Source: Mesorhizobium sp. LMG 17147
GTDB taxonomy: Bacteria; Pseudomonadota; Alphaproteobacteria; Rhizobiales; Rhizobiaceae
Reading direction: 5' to 3'
Length of the DNA stretch: 64,000 bases
Assembly (NCBI RefSeq): GCF_024297145.1
Contig: NZ_JANCTC010000024.1
Coordinates: 1 to 64,000, forward strand
The notes under the pieces were generated by a model. That model was given only the letters and a program-made list of their open reading frames with translations. It was not told the origin of the DNA and searched no databases. The position numbers and the translations under genes are program-made. Shown here piece by piece: positions 24,272-32,912 of this stretch. Numbering within the stretch: position 1 is the stretch's first letter; each line of letters starts with the position of its first letter.

Positions 24272-24784
24272 TCAGGCAAAAGCCCTGCCCTCCTCGCTGC
24301 GCTGGAACATCGTCAGGTCCAGTCCGAGGCTTGGCTTGCCCAGAATGGTCAGGATCGCATGCGCCTGGCCGCGGTGGTGGGTCTGGTGGTTGAAGAAGTG
24401 GTCGAGCGCCGGCGCCAGCCGCTGCGAGACGGTGCGCATATCCGAGACGGTCATGTAGGAGAAGCGGCCCGACAGCGCCTTGTCGCTCAGGCCGTCGACC
24501 CAGTCGATGATCCGTTTGTCCTCGGCCTCGCGCGCCAGCCGCAAGCCTGGCAAAGCGCGGTGCAAGATCGTGTCGAGCCTTGCCGGCGCGTCGCCCTCGC
24601 CGGTGAAGCGTTTCATCCATATACGGTCGGCTGCCAGGAGGTGGTTGAGCGTTCCCATCATCGAACCGAAGAAGACGCCGACATTGCGGTCGAACTCTTC
24701 CTCGTCGAGATCGGCGGCGGCATCGTAGATGCGGCCGTTGGCCCATTGATTGTAGGCCGCAAACATCCTGAAATGCTGTTTCAT
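24272..24784 (-). CDS. DinB family protein
   Basis: 170 residues from the ATG at 24784 (GAGAGAAG upstream). It begins MKQHFRMFAAYNQWANGRIY, typical of DinB proteins, and keeps the putative metal-binding histidines: one in MGTLNHLLAADRIW and two in FFNHQTHHRGQAHAIL. DinB folds are four-helix bundles; several members are metal-dependent thiol transferases. The divergent GST gene starts 77 bases away, suggesting a shared thiol-related role. A second DinB protein is at 38911-39441. Confidence 0.85.
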   Translation of the reverse strand: MKQHFRMFAAYNQWANGRIYDAAADLDEEEFDRNVGVFFGSMMGTLNHLLAADRIWMKRFTGEGDAPARLDTILHRALPGLRLAREAEDKRIIDWVDGLSDKALSGRFSYMTVSDMRTVSQRLAPALDHFFNHQTHHRGQAHAILTILGKPSLGLDLTMFQRSEEGRAFA

Positions 24785-24861
24785 TCTTCTCTCGACCTGC
24801 GGGACCCTGTTTCGCGCGGGTCTGTTTCGGCCATAGTTAGACTGCAAGGACGCTGCCGCCA

Positions 24862-25572
24862 ATGACCATTCTGCTCTACGACCTTGTTGGACGCGACGCC
24901 GCTCGCCCATTCAGCCCACATTGCTGGAAGGCGGCGATGGCGCTGGCCCACAAGCGACTCGACATCGCCAGCGTGCCGACCCGTTTCCTCGAAGTGCCGA
25001 AGGTGGAAGGCGGCGTCTCGAAGCTCGTTCCGGTGATCCGCGACGGCGAGACGGTGGTCGCCGATTCCTTCGCCATCGCACTCTATCTCGAGGAGACCTA
25101 TCCCGAGCGGCCGACATTGTTTTCCGGCGACGGCGGTAAGGCGACGGCGCGCTTCATCGAACGCTGGTCGCAGCTGACCATCCATCCCTACGTCACCACC
25201 GCGGCGCTACTGGACCTGCATGCCATGCAGGACGAAGCGAACGCCGCCTATTTCCGGCAGAACCGCGAGCAGCGCTTCGGCAGGTGCCTGGAGGCGGTTT
25301 ACGCCACCCGCGACGCCGGGCTCGCCGGCTTCCGCGCCTCGCTGGAGCCACTCCGCTCGATGCTCGGCTATCAGCCCTTCATTGGCGGCCCGTCGCCGCT
25401 ATTTGCCGATTACATCGTTTTCGGCGCGCTGCAATGGGCGCGCATCGCCACGCCCTACCGGCTGCTCGACGACAGCGATGTCGTGGCTCAATGGTTCGAA
25501 CGATGCCTCGATCTGCATGGCGGCCTCGGCCGCACGGTCGCGCCGGCAGCGATCGCCCCGCTCGCAAGTTGA
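24862..25572 (+). CDS. Glutathione S-transferase family protein (beta-etherase-like)
   Basis: 236 residues. The N-terminal thioredoxin fold includes FSPHCWKAAMALAHKRLD and VSKLVPVIRDGETVVADSFAIALYLEETYP, the glutathione-binding block. The C-terminal helical domain includes GGPSPLFADYIVFGAL. The shape recalls LigE-type and related rhizobial GSTs. Reaction not defined. It is divergently oriented to a DinB protein, with 77 bases between. Confidence 0.87.
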   Translation: MTILLYDLVGRDAARPFSPHCWKAAMALAHKRLDIASVPTRFLEVPKVEGGVSKLVPVIRDGETVVADSFAIALYLEETYPERPTLFSGDGGKATARFIERWSQLTIHPYVTTAALLDLHAMQDEANAAYFRQNREQRFGRCLEAVYATRDAGLAGFRASLEPLRSMLGYQPFIGGPSPLFADYIVFGALQWARIATPYRLLDDSDVVAQWFERCLDLHGGLGRTVAPAAIAPLAS

Positions 25573-25750
25573 GCTCGGCAGCTTCATCGGCAACGCCACA
25601 TTCTGTTCTTGCTTTGTGCCGGCAGCTATGCTACTAATTTCGGTATGGTGCTGATTCGTACCGACGACCCGCCCGGCTTGCCGAGGCGGGTTTCGTTTGC
25701 CGATCAAGGTTCAACGGCGTAGATGACGGCAACGTCGCCCGGCCTCGGCT

Positions 25751-25914
25751 AAAGCGCGTCGCGTTCGACCGGCCTCATGTGACGCGCTTTAGGTTCTTGT
25801 TTTGATGCATGTCGTTACCGCAAAACCGCTGCACACCTTTGCGCGGCATGCACTTGTTTGTCGTTGCCGCAAAACCGCTGCACACTTTTGCGCGACATGC
25901 ATTAGAATTCCCGC
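25751..25914. repeat. Rhizobial hairpin repeat, two tandem sub-units
   Basis: AAAGCGCGTC at 25751 pairs with GACGCGCTTT at 25781. It is followed by AGGTTCTTGTTTTGATGCATG and two adjacent copies of a hairpin unit with CAAAACCGCTGCACAC, whose TGCATGTCG and CGACATGCA ends pair. A related single copy occurs at 27842-27946. The surrounding 464 bases (25573-26036) hold no gene that I can support. Confidence 0.75.
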
Positions 25915-26036
25915 CCGGCGAAATGCGACAACGCGGGTAGACGAAGTGTCGCTTGAGGCGCCGCATCACTGCCCGGATCGAAGCAAACAAGACGAAAAAC
26001 CGGCGAACCGGGCAACCACAACAGAGGCAGCGCGCC

Positions 26037-26672
26037 ATGACCGCAAACCCAGAGTTCCCGGCCGATTTTCGCGCCGGGCTTGCCAAGCTCTTCCTGTGGC
26101 GGCGCGACGTCAGGCGGTTCAAGCCGACGCCGCTCCCGGAAGGGGCGCTGGAGCGGCTGCTCGAGCTTGCCAGCGCCGCGCCGTCCGTCGGGCTGAGCCA
26201 ACCTTGGCGCTTCGTCATCGTCGAGAGCGAAACATGCCGCGCCGCCGTCAGGGCATGCTTCGAGCGCTGCAACGCGGAGGCACTCGCAAATTTTTGCGGT
26301 GAACGCGCCTCGCTGTATGGGCGCCTGAAACTTGCCGGCCTGAACGAGGCGCCCTGCCAGCTTGCGGTTTTCGCCGACCGCGCAACCAAGCAAGGGCATG
26401 GGCTTGGCCGCCAGACCATGCCAGCCACCATAGACTATTCCGCTGTCATGGCGGTCCACACGATGTGGCTGGCGGCGCGCGCCGAGGGAATAGGCATGGG
26501 CTGGGTCTCGATCCTCGACCCGGCCGAGATGGCGACGATCCTGGACGTGCCGCCGGAGTGGACACTGATCGGTTACTTCTGCATCGGCTACCCCAGCGAG
26601 AACCACAGCGTGCCGGAACTGGAACGGGAAGGCTGGGAAACGCGGCGGCGGTCTATCGTGACAAGGCGGTAG
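26037..26672 (+). CDS. bluB: 5,6-dimethylbenzimidazole synthase
   Basis: 211 residues from the ATG at 26037. BluB signatures are present: FRAGLAKLFLWRRDVRRFKP, APSVGLSQPWRFVIVE, RQTMPATIDYSAVMAVHTMW, and the C-terminal GYFCIGYPSE. The enzyme fragments FMN with oxygen to form the lower ligand of vitamin B12; in Sinorhizobium it is needed for symbiosis. It stands outside any cobalamin cluster in this window. I looked for a cobalamin riboswitch upstream and did not see one. Hairpin repeats precede it. Confidence 0.92.
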   Translation: MTANPEFPADFRAGLAKLFLWRRDVRRFKPTPLPEGALERLLELASAAPSVGLSQPWRFVIVESETCRAAVRACFERCNAEALANFCGERASLYGRLKLAGLNEAPCQLAVFADRATKQGHGLGRQTMPATIDYSAVMAVHTMWLAARAEGIGMGWVSILDPAEMATILDVPPEWTLIGYFCIGYPSENHSVPELEREGWETRRRSIVTRR

Positions 26673-26826
26673 TGGAATGGCAGCGCTGCCATCCTCCTTG
26701 CGGGGAAGAATGACTCCTCCCCAGCAGGGCTGTGGATATCATGGATGGTTCGCCGATCGTCAGCATGCCAGCAAGACACCATGGCAAAGCCGGTCGTGAA
26801 GGCCTTGACCTGAGGAAGTGCATAGA

Positions 26827-27123
26827 ATGTTTCGCTACGACATGCAGGCCGAGATCTGGGTCTATCCGGGCAAGGGCGGCTGGCATTTCGTGACCCTGCC
26901 GCCGGAGCTTGGAGCCCGGATCAAGGCGGCGATGGTTGGGATGGCAAGGCCCTGGGGCTCGCTTGGCGTGGAGGCCGTCATCGGCCAGACCAGATGGCGG
27001 ACATCGCTGTTTCCCGACAAGAAATCCGGCAGCCTGCTCTTGCCGATCAAGACCGCGGTGCGGGTCCGCGAAGGCCTCGGGGCTGGCGACACGGCCAACC
27101 TGACGATCGAGATGCAGTTATGA
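26827..27123 (+). CDS. DUF1905 protein
   Basis: 98 residues from the ATG at 26827; a GTG three codons earlier lies too close to the GAGGAA ribosome site. The pattern MFRYDMQAEIWVYPGKGGWH, LPPELGARIKA, WGSLGVEAVIGQTRWRTSLF and LLPIKTAVRVREGL is that of DUF1905, a small beta-barrel of unknown function in the cytoplasm. It stands alone between bluB and ndk. Confidence 0.8.
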   Translation: MFRYDMQAEIWVYPGKGGWHFVTLPPELGARIKAAMVGMARPWGSLGVEAVIGQTRWRTSLFPDKKSGSLLLPIKTAVRVREGLGAGDTANLTIEMQL

Positions 27124-27365
27124 CGACGTCGGGTCAGGCTGACGACGACGCGCTATAGGGCGGCCAGTCGATCGGACCCAAGTGGGTACCGGTTGTCGGA
27201 AGATCCGATCTCAACAAAAAGATGAGCGGCGGCATGGTTCGACTTGAAAGTCCGCCGCCCCAGCGCAGAAATGCGCGCTGCGCCGGCCTCCCCTTGGCAA
27301 GGCGGCGGGCGGCTTGTATAGAGCCCGCCACCCTCAATTCCACTCTCCATCACAAGGACGACCCC

Positions 27366-27788
27366 ATGGCGCTCGAACGCACCTTTTCCATGATCAAGCC
27401 GGACGCGACCCGTCGCAATCTCACCGGCGCTATCACCAAGATACTGGAAGATGCCGGCCTGCGCGTCGTGGCTTCGCGCCGGGTGTGGATGAGCCGCCGC
27501 GAGGCGGAAGGTTTCTATGCCGTGCACAAGGAACGTCCGTTCTTCGGCGAGCTGGTCAAATCCATGTCGTCGGGCCCGACAGTCGTGCAGGTACTGGAAG
27601 GCGAGAACGCCATTGCCAAGAACCGCGAAGTGATGGGCGCCACCAATCCGGCAAACGCCGCCGAAGGCACCATCCGCAAGCTGCACGCACTGTCGATCGG
27701 CGAGAACTCCGTGCACGGTTCCGATGCGCCGGAAACCGCCGCGCAAGAGATCAAATACTGGTTCTCGGATACCGAGATCGTCGGCTAA
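27366..27788 (+). CDS. ndk: Nucleoside-diphosphate kinase
   Basis: 140 residues, full length. It starts MALERTFSMIKPDATRRNLT; the phosphorylated histidine is His117 in IGENSVHGSDAPETA. The enzyme transfers phosphate from ATP to other nucleoside diphosphates through the phospho-histidine. The start at 27366 has AAGGA nine bases upstream, and the longer open frame is antisense noise. A clear terminator follows at 27814-27837, so it is probably monocistronic. Confidence 0.97.
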   Translation: MALERTFSMIKPDATRRNLTGAITKILEDAGLRVVASRRVWMSRREAEGFYAVHKERPFFGELVKSMSSGPTVVQVLEGENAIAKNREVMGATNPANAAEGTIRKLHALSIGENSVHGSDAPETAAQEIKYWFSDTEIVG

Positions 27789-27813
27789 GCCGGCATCCGA
27801 ACCCCATCAAAAA

Positions 27814-27837
27814 GGCCGGCGCAACGCCGGCCTTTTT
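27814..27837 (+). terminator. Rho-independent terminator of ndk
   Basis: GGCCGGCG and CGCCGGCC pair perfectly around CAA and are followed by TTTTT. It lies 25 bases after the ndk stop. The upstream run of A would also let it act on the minus strand. Confidence 0.9.
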
Positions 27838-27841
27838 CGCG

Positions 27842-27946
27842 AAAGCCCGTCGCGTTCGACCGGTCTCATGCGATGCGCTTCAGGTTCTTGTTTTGATGCA
27901 TGCCGGTATCGCAAAACCGCTGCACGCTGCTGCGCAATATGCAGTA
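27842..27946. repeat. Rhizobial hairpin repeat, single copy
   Basis: Related to the element at 25751-25914: it shares GTCGCGTTCGACCGG, AGGTTCTTGTTTTGATGCATG and GCAAAACCGCTGCAC, with more divergence in the second arm. It begins five bases beyond the ndk terminator. Confidence 0.7.
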
Positions 27947-28054
27947 GCGGACATTTTCAGCTTCAGGCTCCTCGACGGGTCACCGGTGCGTTAAGCTCGG
28001 AGGGCGGATCAAACGCCGTCCCGACAATGAGGATTTTGGGGAGCCGACAAGGCC

Positions 28055-28663
28055 ATGACCAGCGCCATTCCCGGCTTCTTCCAGGGCACCGAAATGCCAA
28101 CCAGCGGCTGGTGGGAAGCGCTGTGGCCCGAGCCTGCCAGCGTCCTGGCGGCAGTAGGCATGAAGCCCGGCACGGACGTGGTCGATCTCTGCTGCGGCGA
28201 CGGCTGGTTCACGCTGCCAATCGCCAGGGTCGCCCGTCATGTGATCGCCATCGACATCGATGCCGATCTGCTCGAAGTCGCAAGGCGGCGGTTGGCCGAA
28301 GGCGGCGCGGGCAATTGCGAGTTTGTGGCGGGCGACGCCTATGAGCTTGCCGGGCTGGTGCCTCAAACCGTCGACTTCGTTTTCATGGCCAACGCTTTCC
28401 ATGGCGTTCCGGACCGGCCGCGCCTTGCCCGCGCCGTGCGCGCGACGCTTGGCGCTGCCGGTCGTTTTGCCATCGTCAACTGGCACCAGTATCCGCGCGA
28501 GCAAACCACGGTCTTGGGCGAGCCGCGCGGGCCAAAGACCGAGCTGAGGTTGTCACCCGAACAGACCACCGCGGCGGTGGAAGCGAGCGGGTTCAAGCTT
28601 GCCGAATTGGTTGATGTGCCGCCCTATCACTATGGCGCGGTATTCAAACAAGCGACAAATTGA
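28055..28663 (+). CDS. Class I SAM-dependent methyltransferase
   Basis: 202 residues. The SAM-binding motif I is VVDLCCGDGWFTLPIA (about residues 41-56), motif II IAIDIDADLLEVA, and an acidic motif near FVAGDAYELAG; the VDFVFMANAFHGVPD stretch is motif IV-like. Substrate unknown. Members of this type methylate small molecules or quinones. It stands alone downstream of ndk; no operon partner. Confidence 0.85.
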   Translation: MTSAIPGFFQGTEMPTSGWWEALWPEPASVLAAVGMKPGTDVVDLCCGDGWFTLPIARVARHVIAIDIDADLLEVARRRLAEGGAGNCEFVAGDAYELAGLVPQTVDFVFMANAFHGVPDRPRLARAVRATLGAAGRFAIVNWHQYPREQTTVLGEPRGPKTELRLSPEQTTAAVEASGFKLAELVDVPPYHYGAVFKQATN

Positions 28664-28737
28664 GAATGCCGGGCGTATGCGGCTTTGTCGCTAGGATGCG
28701 TGTCGCCCGCCGCCTCCTAGCGGCGGGTTCTGCCAGT

Positions 28738-29007
28738 CTATTTCGCCTGGCGTTCCTTCACGTTCGCATGTTCATTCGCCGCCTCCGTGTCGGTGGACGG
28801 GGTCTTGGTCTCTTCACCTGAAAACGGGCTGCCCTGCCCCGGTGCGAGATCGCCGCTATGGCCGGCCTTGTTGGTCTGGAACGGTTGGCTGTCCGCTTTG
28901 AGACCGTGGTCAAGAGCATTGACAAGATGGTCGTCCGCCTTGGCAAGGCCGGTAAAGGCAAGGAGCGATGCACCGGTGGCGGCAAGGATAAGCGTGTGCG
29001 TTTTCAT
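28738..29007 (-). CDS. Exported small protein of unknown function, 89 residues
   Basis: The ATG at 29007 follows AAAGGAGT, a strong ribosome site. A signal peptide MKTHTLILAATGASLLAFTG ends near LAKA-DDH. The mature 65 or so residues are polar, rich in Asp, Glu, Lys and Thr (NKAGHSGDLAPGQGSPFSGE) and look disordered. No family recognised; similar periplasmic small proteins are common in Mesorhizobium. Confidence 0.6.
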   Translation of the reverse strand: MKTHTLILAATGASLLAFTGLAKADDHLVNALDHGLKADSQPFQTNKAGHSGDLAPGQGSPFSGEETKTPSTDTEAANEHANVKERQAK

Positions 29008-29201
29008 GTCTGGACTCCTTTGAGTTAAGGCCAGAACGAGCCGCAGCCATTCTGGCGGCCTCAACGAAGGGACAAACGTCCCTTTTGCCTTACCCGCCAT
29101 TTTATGTGGAACTAACGCGCCCTCTGCCCGGCCTATTCCCGCTGAAACACATCGTGATCGACATGCGGCTGCCGCGCGGGCCAATCGGCGCGGACTAAGC
29201 G

Positions 29202-29969
29202 CTAGCTCGCGGCATTGAAGCGCAGGATGTCGCGGCCGTTTCTGTCGGCGATGACAAGCTTACCGGCGTCGACGTGGTAGGATGCTGCTTTGGCCAGCGC
29301 CTCGAACAGCGCCTTTTCCTCGGCCATGACCTGAGGCGCGCAGGCCTTAAAGGTCGAGCCGATGTCGCTGATAGCGATCGTCGAGCCGTTTATCCTGGCG
29401 GTGGCGAAATAGACGTTGCAAGGGCCGCTGCCGCCGGCCTTGCCGGCTTCGCTGATGCGGAATGTCGCCCGCGGCTCGGCAATCACGCCGATGCCGTCGA
29501 TATATTCGACCAGCCAGCTTTGGCCGAACACGGAAGGTGCCGCCGGCTCGTCGCCCGGCGCCGCCATTTTCAGCATGATGGTCTGTGGCGCGTCGCTGAG
29601 CGGGTCGACCTGATGGCGCGTATCGGCGACGAATAGCAGCCGGTCATCGACAGTGATGAGCGCCTGCAGCGCGTAGGTCATATCAGGCCGGATCACCCGC
29701 GGGTCGAAGCTGATCTCGAACTTGATCGGCACCTGGCCGGCCGGCACCACCTTGCGCTCGCCGATGATTGCGGCCGGCGCGTCGGCCAGCGACACGTCGG
29801 CAAGCTGCACGGAAAGCACGGCATTGGGCGGCAGCGCGATGCGCTCGCGATACATCACCTCGCCCTTGAGGGTCTTTTCGGCAGCCACGGAACGATCCGG
29901 AACGGCAAGTATGCCAACGGCCAGCGGCACCAGTCCGAAGATGAAGAACTCGGCGATCCTGTCCAGCAT
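29202..29969 (-). CDS. Exported YbaY-like and META domain protein
   Basis: 255 residues. An N-terminal signal segment (FFIFGLVPLAVGILAVPD) precedes a YbaY-type domain: GEVMYRERIALPPNAVLSVQ, VSLADAPAAIIGER, PIKFEISFDPRVIRPDMTYA. A META/HslJ-like domain follows from about residue 145: QSWLVEYIDGIGVIAEPRAT and GSGPCNVYFATARINGSTIA. Both domains occur in envelope proteins linked to stress or drug tolerance. There is no lipobox, so a soluble periplasmic protein is likely. Stands alone. Confidence 0.82.
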   Translation of the reverse strand: MLDRIAEFFIFGLVPLAVGILAVPDRSVAAEKTLKGEVMYRERIALPPNAVLSVQLADVSLADAPAAIIGERKVVPAGQVPIKFEISFDPRVIRPDMTYALQALITVDDRLLFVADTRHQVDPLSDAPQTIMLKMAAPGDEPAAPSVFGQSWLVEYIDGIGVIAEPRATFRISEAGKAGGSGPCNVYFATARINGSTIAISDIGSTFKACAPQVMAEEKALFEALAKAASYHVDAGKLVIADRNGRDILRFNAAS

Positions 29970-30215
29970 GATCCTGCTCCCCTTCCGGCAAAGGGTTTCG
30001 CAGGATTGCGGTCAATGAATGGCCGGCGGCGTATTGGCATGGCTGCCCCAGGAATTTATTTGGACGGCGGGCGCTTTCAGCGGCCCGCCGCCTTGTCGTC
30101 GGCCTTCTTGGCCGCTCCGCAAGCTCTGTTCAGTCCACGCTCGGCGACTATTTCGGAAAAGCCCATGCCGCAGGATGAGCTCCAGTCGGGCGATCTCGGC
30201 CGCCGGTTTGACTAG

Positions 30216-30964
30216 GCCGCGGCATTCACCGCCGGTTTGCTCGATCCTGACCGTGCCCCGCCTGACTCGGTCTCGGGGCCGAACGGGAACGCTGCGATCA
30301 AGCGATATGCCGTCTACCGCAACAACGTCACGGTCAGCCTGATCGATGCGCTGGCCGCCAGCTTTCCAGCGCCGCTGCGCATCACCGGCCCGGATTTCTT
30401 TCGCGCGATGGCGCGCTTTCACATCCGCGAAACGCCACCCACCTCGCCGCTTCTATTCGAATATGGCCGCGACTTTCCCGATTTCATCGAGCCTACGAAC
30501 ACGCGCAGTCGATGCCGTGGCTGGCCGACGTGGCGCGCATCGAGCGGGCCTGGCTCGATGCCTATCATGCCGCCGACGCGAAGGCGCTGTCGGCTGAGGC
30601 ACTGGCGTCGATCCCTCGCGAGAGGCTTGCCGACACCGTGCTGCGGCCGCATCCGGCGACGCGGATCGCGCGCTCCCGGTTCCCGGCAGTCACAGTCTTC
30701 GCGGCAAACCGGAACGACGGTCCTGTTGGGCCGATCCGGGCAACGGGCGCTGAAGATGCGCTGGTCACGCGGCCCGGCCTAGAGGTCTTCGTCCGCCACC
30801 TACCACCCGGCGGCGCAATATTTATCTCGCATCTGGTCGCGGGCGAGTCGCTCGGCGCCGCGGCCGCGGCGGCGTTTGCGGAGAGTGCCGAATTCGAGCT
30901 TTCCGCCAACATTGCCGGCGTGCTGGAAGCGGGAGCCTTCACGACTGCACATCAGGAAAGGTGA
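30216..30964 (+). pseudogene. DUF2063 (BufC-like) DNA-binding-domain protein, frameshifted and lacking a start
   Basis: The frame after the TAG at 30213 reads AAAFTAGLLDPDRAPPDSVS and then KRYAVYRNNVTVSLIDALAA, FFRAMARFHI and PPTSPLLFEYGRDFPDFIE, which is DUF2063. The frame then jumps near 30492: the expected AYEHAQSMPWLADVARIERA continues one frame over and runs to the stop at 30964. One missing G restores a single frame. No start codon is in place upstream. DUF2063 proteins (BufC) normally accompany a DUF692/MNIO enzyme that modifies small metal-binding peptides; no such gene lies upstream here. The DoxX gene follows directly. Confidence 0.75.
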
Positions 30965-30969
30965 CCACG

Positions 30970-31464
30970 ATGAGCGATAGGCAGAACGCGAGCACCGAAC
31001 CGCGAGGGTTCGCCGCTCTCGTCGAAAGGCTAAATGCCGCCCTGCGCACGATCGCGACGCCATCGCTGACGCAGCTTGTCCTGCGCTGCGCCCTCGCTGT
31101 CCCGTTCTGGCGGTCCGGCGTCAACAAATGGGACGGTTTTCTACAGTTGAACGATGTCGCAGTGCTGCTTTTCAGCTCGGAACTCAAATTGCATCTGCCG
31201 GGCGGTCCTTATGATTTTCCGGCACCCGCGCTGGTGGCGTTCGCTTCAGGGTCAGCGGAGATCGTGTTGCCAGTTTTCCTTGTTATCGGCCTGGCGACGC
31301 GACTGGCGGCATTCGGGTTGCTGCTGATGACGCTGGTCATCGAGTTCACCGTGCCGGACGGCTGGCCGCTGCACATTACCTGGGCGGCGATGGCGCTTGG
31401 CATCATGGCCTGGGGACCCGGCCGGATTTCGCTCGATCATCTGATCGGCACTGACAAAGGTTGA
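30970..31464 (+). CDS. DoxX family membrane protein
   Basis: 164 residues from the ATG at 30970 (AGGAAAGG eight bases upstream); a GTG at 30961 overlapping the previous stop is possible. Four helices are seen: LRCALAVPFWRSGVNKWDGF marks DoxX, then VAFASGSAEIVLPVFLVIGL, ATRLAAFGLLLMTLVIEFTV and ITWAAMALGIMAWG. DoxX proteins are inner-membrane, function unsettled. DUF692-DUF2063-DoxX is a common order, so this gene is the surviving end of that set. Confidence 0.85.
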   Translation: MSDRQNASTEPRGFAALVERLNAALRTIATPSLTQLVLRCALAVPFWRSGVNKWDGFLQLNDVAVLLFSSELKLHLPGGPYDFPAPALVAFASGSAEIVLPVFLVIGLATRLAAFGLLLMTLVIEFTVPDGWPLHITWAAMALGIMAWGPGRISLDHLIGTDKG

Positions 31465-31482
31465 GGGCTCGCGGAAGCCTGG

Positions 31483-31953
31483 TCAGTCTCGCTTCCAGCG
31501 GCTCGCCGCCTTGTCGTCGGCCTCCTTTGCGTCGACCCACCCGCCTTCGGAACCGTCGCTATGGTGTTCCTTTTTCCAGAACGGCGCCCGTGATTTCAAA
31601 TAATCCATCAGGAAATTCGCGGCGTCGAACGCCGCCTGCCGGTGGGCCGAAGCGGACACCACCAGCACGATGTTTTCGCCCGGCGCGATCTTGCCGTGGC
31701 GATGGATGACGGTGAGCCCCTGCAGCGGCCAGCGCTCGATTGCCTCGCCGGCGATGCGGGATATCTCGGCTTCGGCCATGCCGGGATAATGTTCGAGCTC
31801 GAGCGCGGAGAGCCTGCCTTGCTCGTCGCGGCAGAGGCCGGAGAAGGTCACCACAGCGCCGATGTCGTTGCGACCCCTGGTCAGCCTGGCGATCTCGGCG
31901 GCGACGTCGAAATCCTCCGCCTGGATGCGCACGACAGGCACCACCGCGGACAT
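31483..31953 (-). CDS. moaE: Molybdopterin synthase large subunit
   Basis: 156 residues. MoaE signatures: GAVVTFSGLCRDEQGRLSAL, LELEHYPGMAEAEI, VIHRHGKIAPGENIVLV, and the catalytic-lysine region LMDYLKSRAPFWKKEH. With MoaD it inserts sulphur into precursor Z to make molybdopterin. It starts three bases after the moaD stop, at the end of the run uvrC-pgsA-moaD-moaE. The molybdoenzyme at 15237-17345 would be a client. Confidence 0.96.
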   Translation of the reverse strand: MSAVVPVVRIQAEDFDVAAEIARLTRGRNDIGAVVTFSGLCRDEQGRLSALELEHYPGMAEAEISRIAGEAIERWPLQGLTVIHRHGKIAPGENIVLVVSASAHRQAAFDAANFLMDYLKSRAPFWKKEHHSDGSEGGWVDAKEADDKAASRWKRD

Positions 31954-31956
31954 GGT

Positions 31957-32214
31957 TCAGCCACCGGTCATCGGCGGGAACAGCGCGATCTCGCGCGCGC
32001 CGGCGATCTTTTCGCGGTGCTCGACATGTTCCTGGTTGATGGCGACGCGGATCACGTCAGGATATTGCAGCGCGTGCTCGTATTCCTCGCCGCGCGATTT
32101 CAGCCAGCGCAACAGGTCGGCGACCGTTTCGATGGCGGCCGGCAACTCGACGTCTTCTTCCGGTCTGCCGATCCGCTCGCGCACCCAGGCGAAATAAATG
32201 AGCTTCGTCGACAT
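31957..32214 (-). CDS. moaD: Molybdopterin synthase sulphur-carrier subunit
   Basis: 85 residues with a ubiquitin-like fold: LIYFAWVRERIGRPEEDVEL at the N-terminus and the essential C-terminal Gly-Gly in ALFPPMTGG, where thiocarboxylate is formed. It begins one base after the pgsA stop, so they are coupled, and is followed by moaE. Confidence 0.95.
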   Translation of the reverse strand: MSTKLIYFAWVRERIGRPEEDVELPAAIETVADLLRWLKSRGEEYEHALQYPDVIRVAINQEHVEHREKIAGAREIALFPPMTGG

Positions 32215-32215
32215 G

Positions 32216-32812
32216 CTACTCGTCCATGATGTGCTTGAGGCCGGCGCGGAAATAGTCGTAGCCAGTGTAGAGCGTCACCAGGGCGGCGATCCACAGCAGC
32301 ACCAGCCCGGTCTGGGTGGTCAGCGGAAAGAGCTTGTCGCCGGCCGGGCCCGCAAGCAGGAAGGCGATGGCGATCATCTGGATGGTGGTCTTCCATTTGG
32401 CGAGCTGCGTTACCGGCACCGAGACCTTCAAAGCCGCCAGATATTCGCGCAGGCCCGAGACCAGGATCTCGCGGCACAGGATGATGATCGCCGCCCACAG
32501 CGACCAGCCGGCGATGCCGGCATGGCGGTCGGTGTCGGCGGCAAGCAGCAGCAGGCAAGTGGCGACCAGCAGCTTGTCGGCGATCGGGTCGAGCATCTTG
32601 CCGATGTTGGAGGTCTGCTGCCAGGCGCGCGCCAGATAGCCGTCGAAGTAATCGGTGATCGAGGCGAGCAGGAAAATGATGAGCGCCGACCAGCGCGCGA
32701 AGTCGCTCGATTTCAGATGCCCCTCCAGGAAGAAGCACAGCACCACCAGCGGCACCGCCAGGATGCGGGCGTAAGTGAGCATGTTGGGCAGGTTGAACGC
32801 GCGCTGGGACAT
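32216..32812 (-). CDS. pgsA: CDP-diacylglycerol-glycerol-3-phosphate 3-phosphatidyltransferase
   Basis: 198 residues. The start FNLPNMLTYARILAVPLVVL is typical of PgsA. The CDP-alcohol motif is intact: Asp54, Asp57, Gly58, Ala61, Arg62, Gly71, Asp75, Asp79. About five membrane helices. It makes phosphatidylglycerol phosphate, first committed step to phosphatidylglycerol and cardiolipin. The order uvrC-pgsA-moaD-moaE is a common alphaproteobacterial arrangement, which supports this being the housekeeping PgsA rather than the copy at 7138-7701. Confidence 0.94.
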   Translation of the reverse strand: MSQRAFNLPNMLTYARILAVPLVVLCFFLEGHLKSSDFARWSALIIFLLASITDYFDGYLARAWQQTSNIGKMLDPIADKLLVATCLLLLAADTDRHAGIAGWSLWAAIIILCREILVSGLREYLAALKVSVPVTQLAKWKTTIQMIAIAFLLAGPAGDKLFPLTTQTGLVLLWIAALVTLYTGYDYFRAGLKHIMDE

Positions 32813-32912
32813 GTTTTGGGAACTCTTTCTGCCTGCTTAGTCAAATCAGAAGCGAATGTGGGGGGTCAACAGGCCAGAATCGATTAGCCAGCCGAAATAT
32901 CGGCAATAAGTC

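Noticed and set aside
25920..26036. Cobalamin riboswitch before bluB
   Set aside because: I looked for the B12-box-like AGYCAGRAGACC sequence and its paired arms and did not find them.
30077..30166. 29-codon minus-strand frame ending ADDKAAGR
   Set aside because: Its end resembles the MoaE C-terminus and the DNA around CGCCGCCTTGTCGTCGGCC is similar to the moaE 3' end, but ribosome site spacing is poor and the rest has no similarity. Probably coincidence or a short stray fragment.
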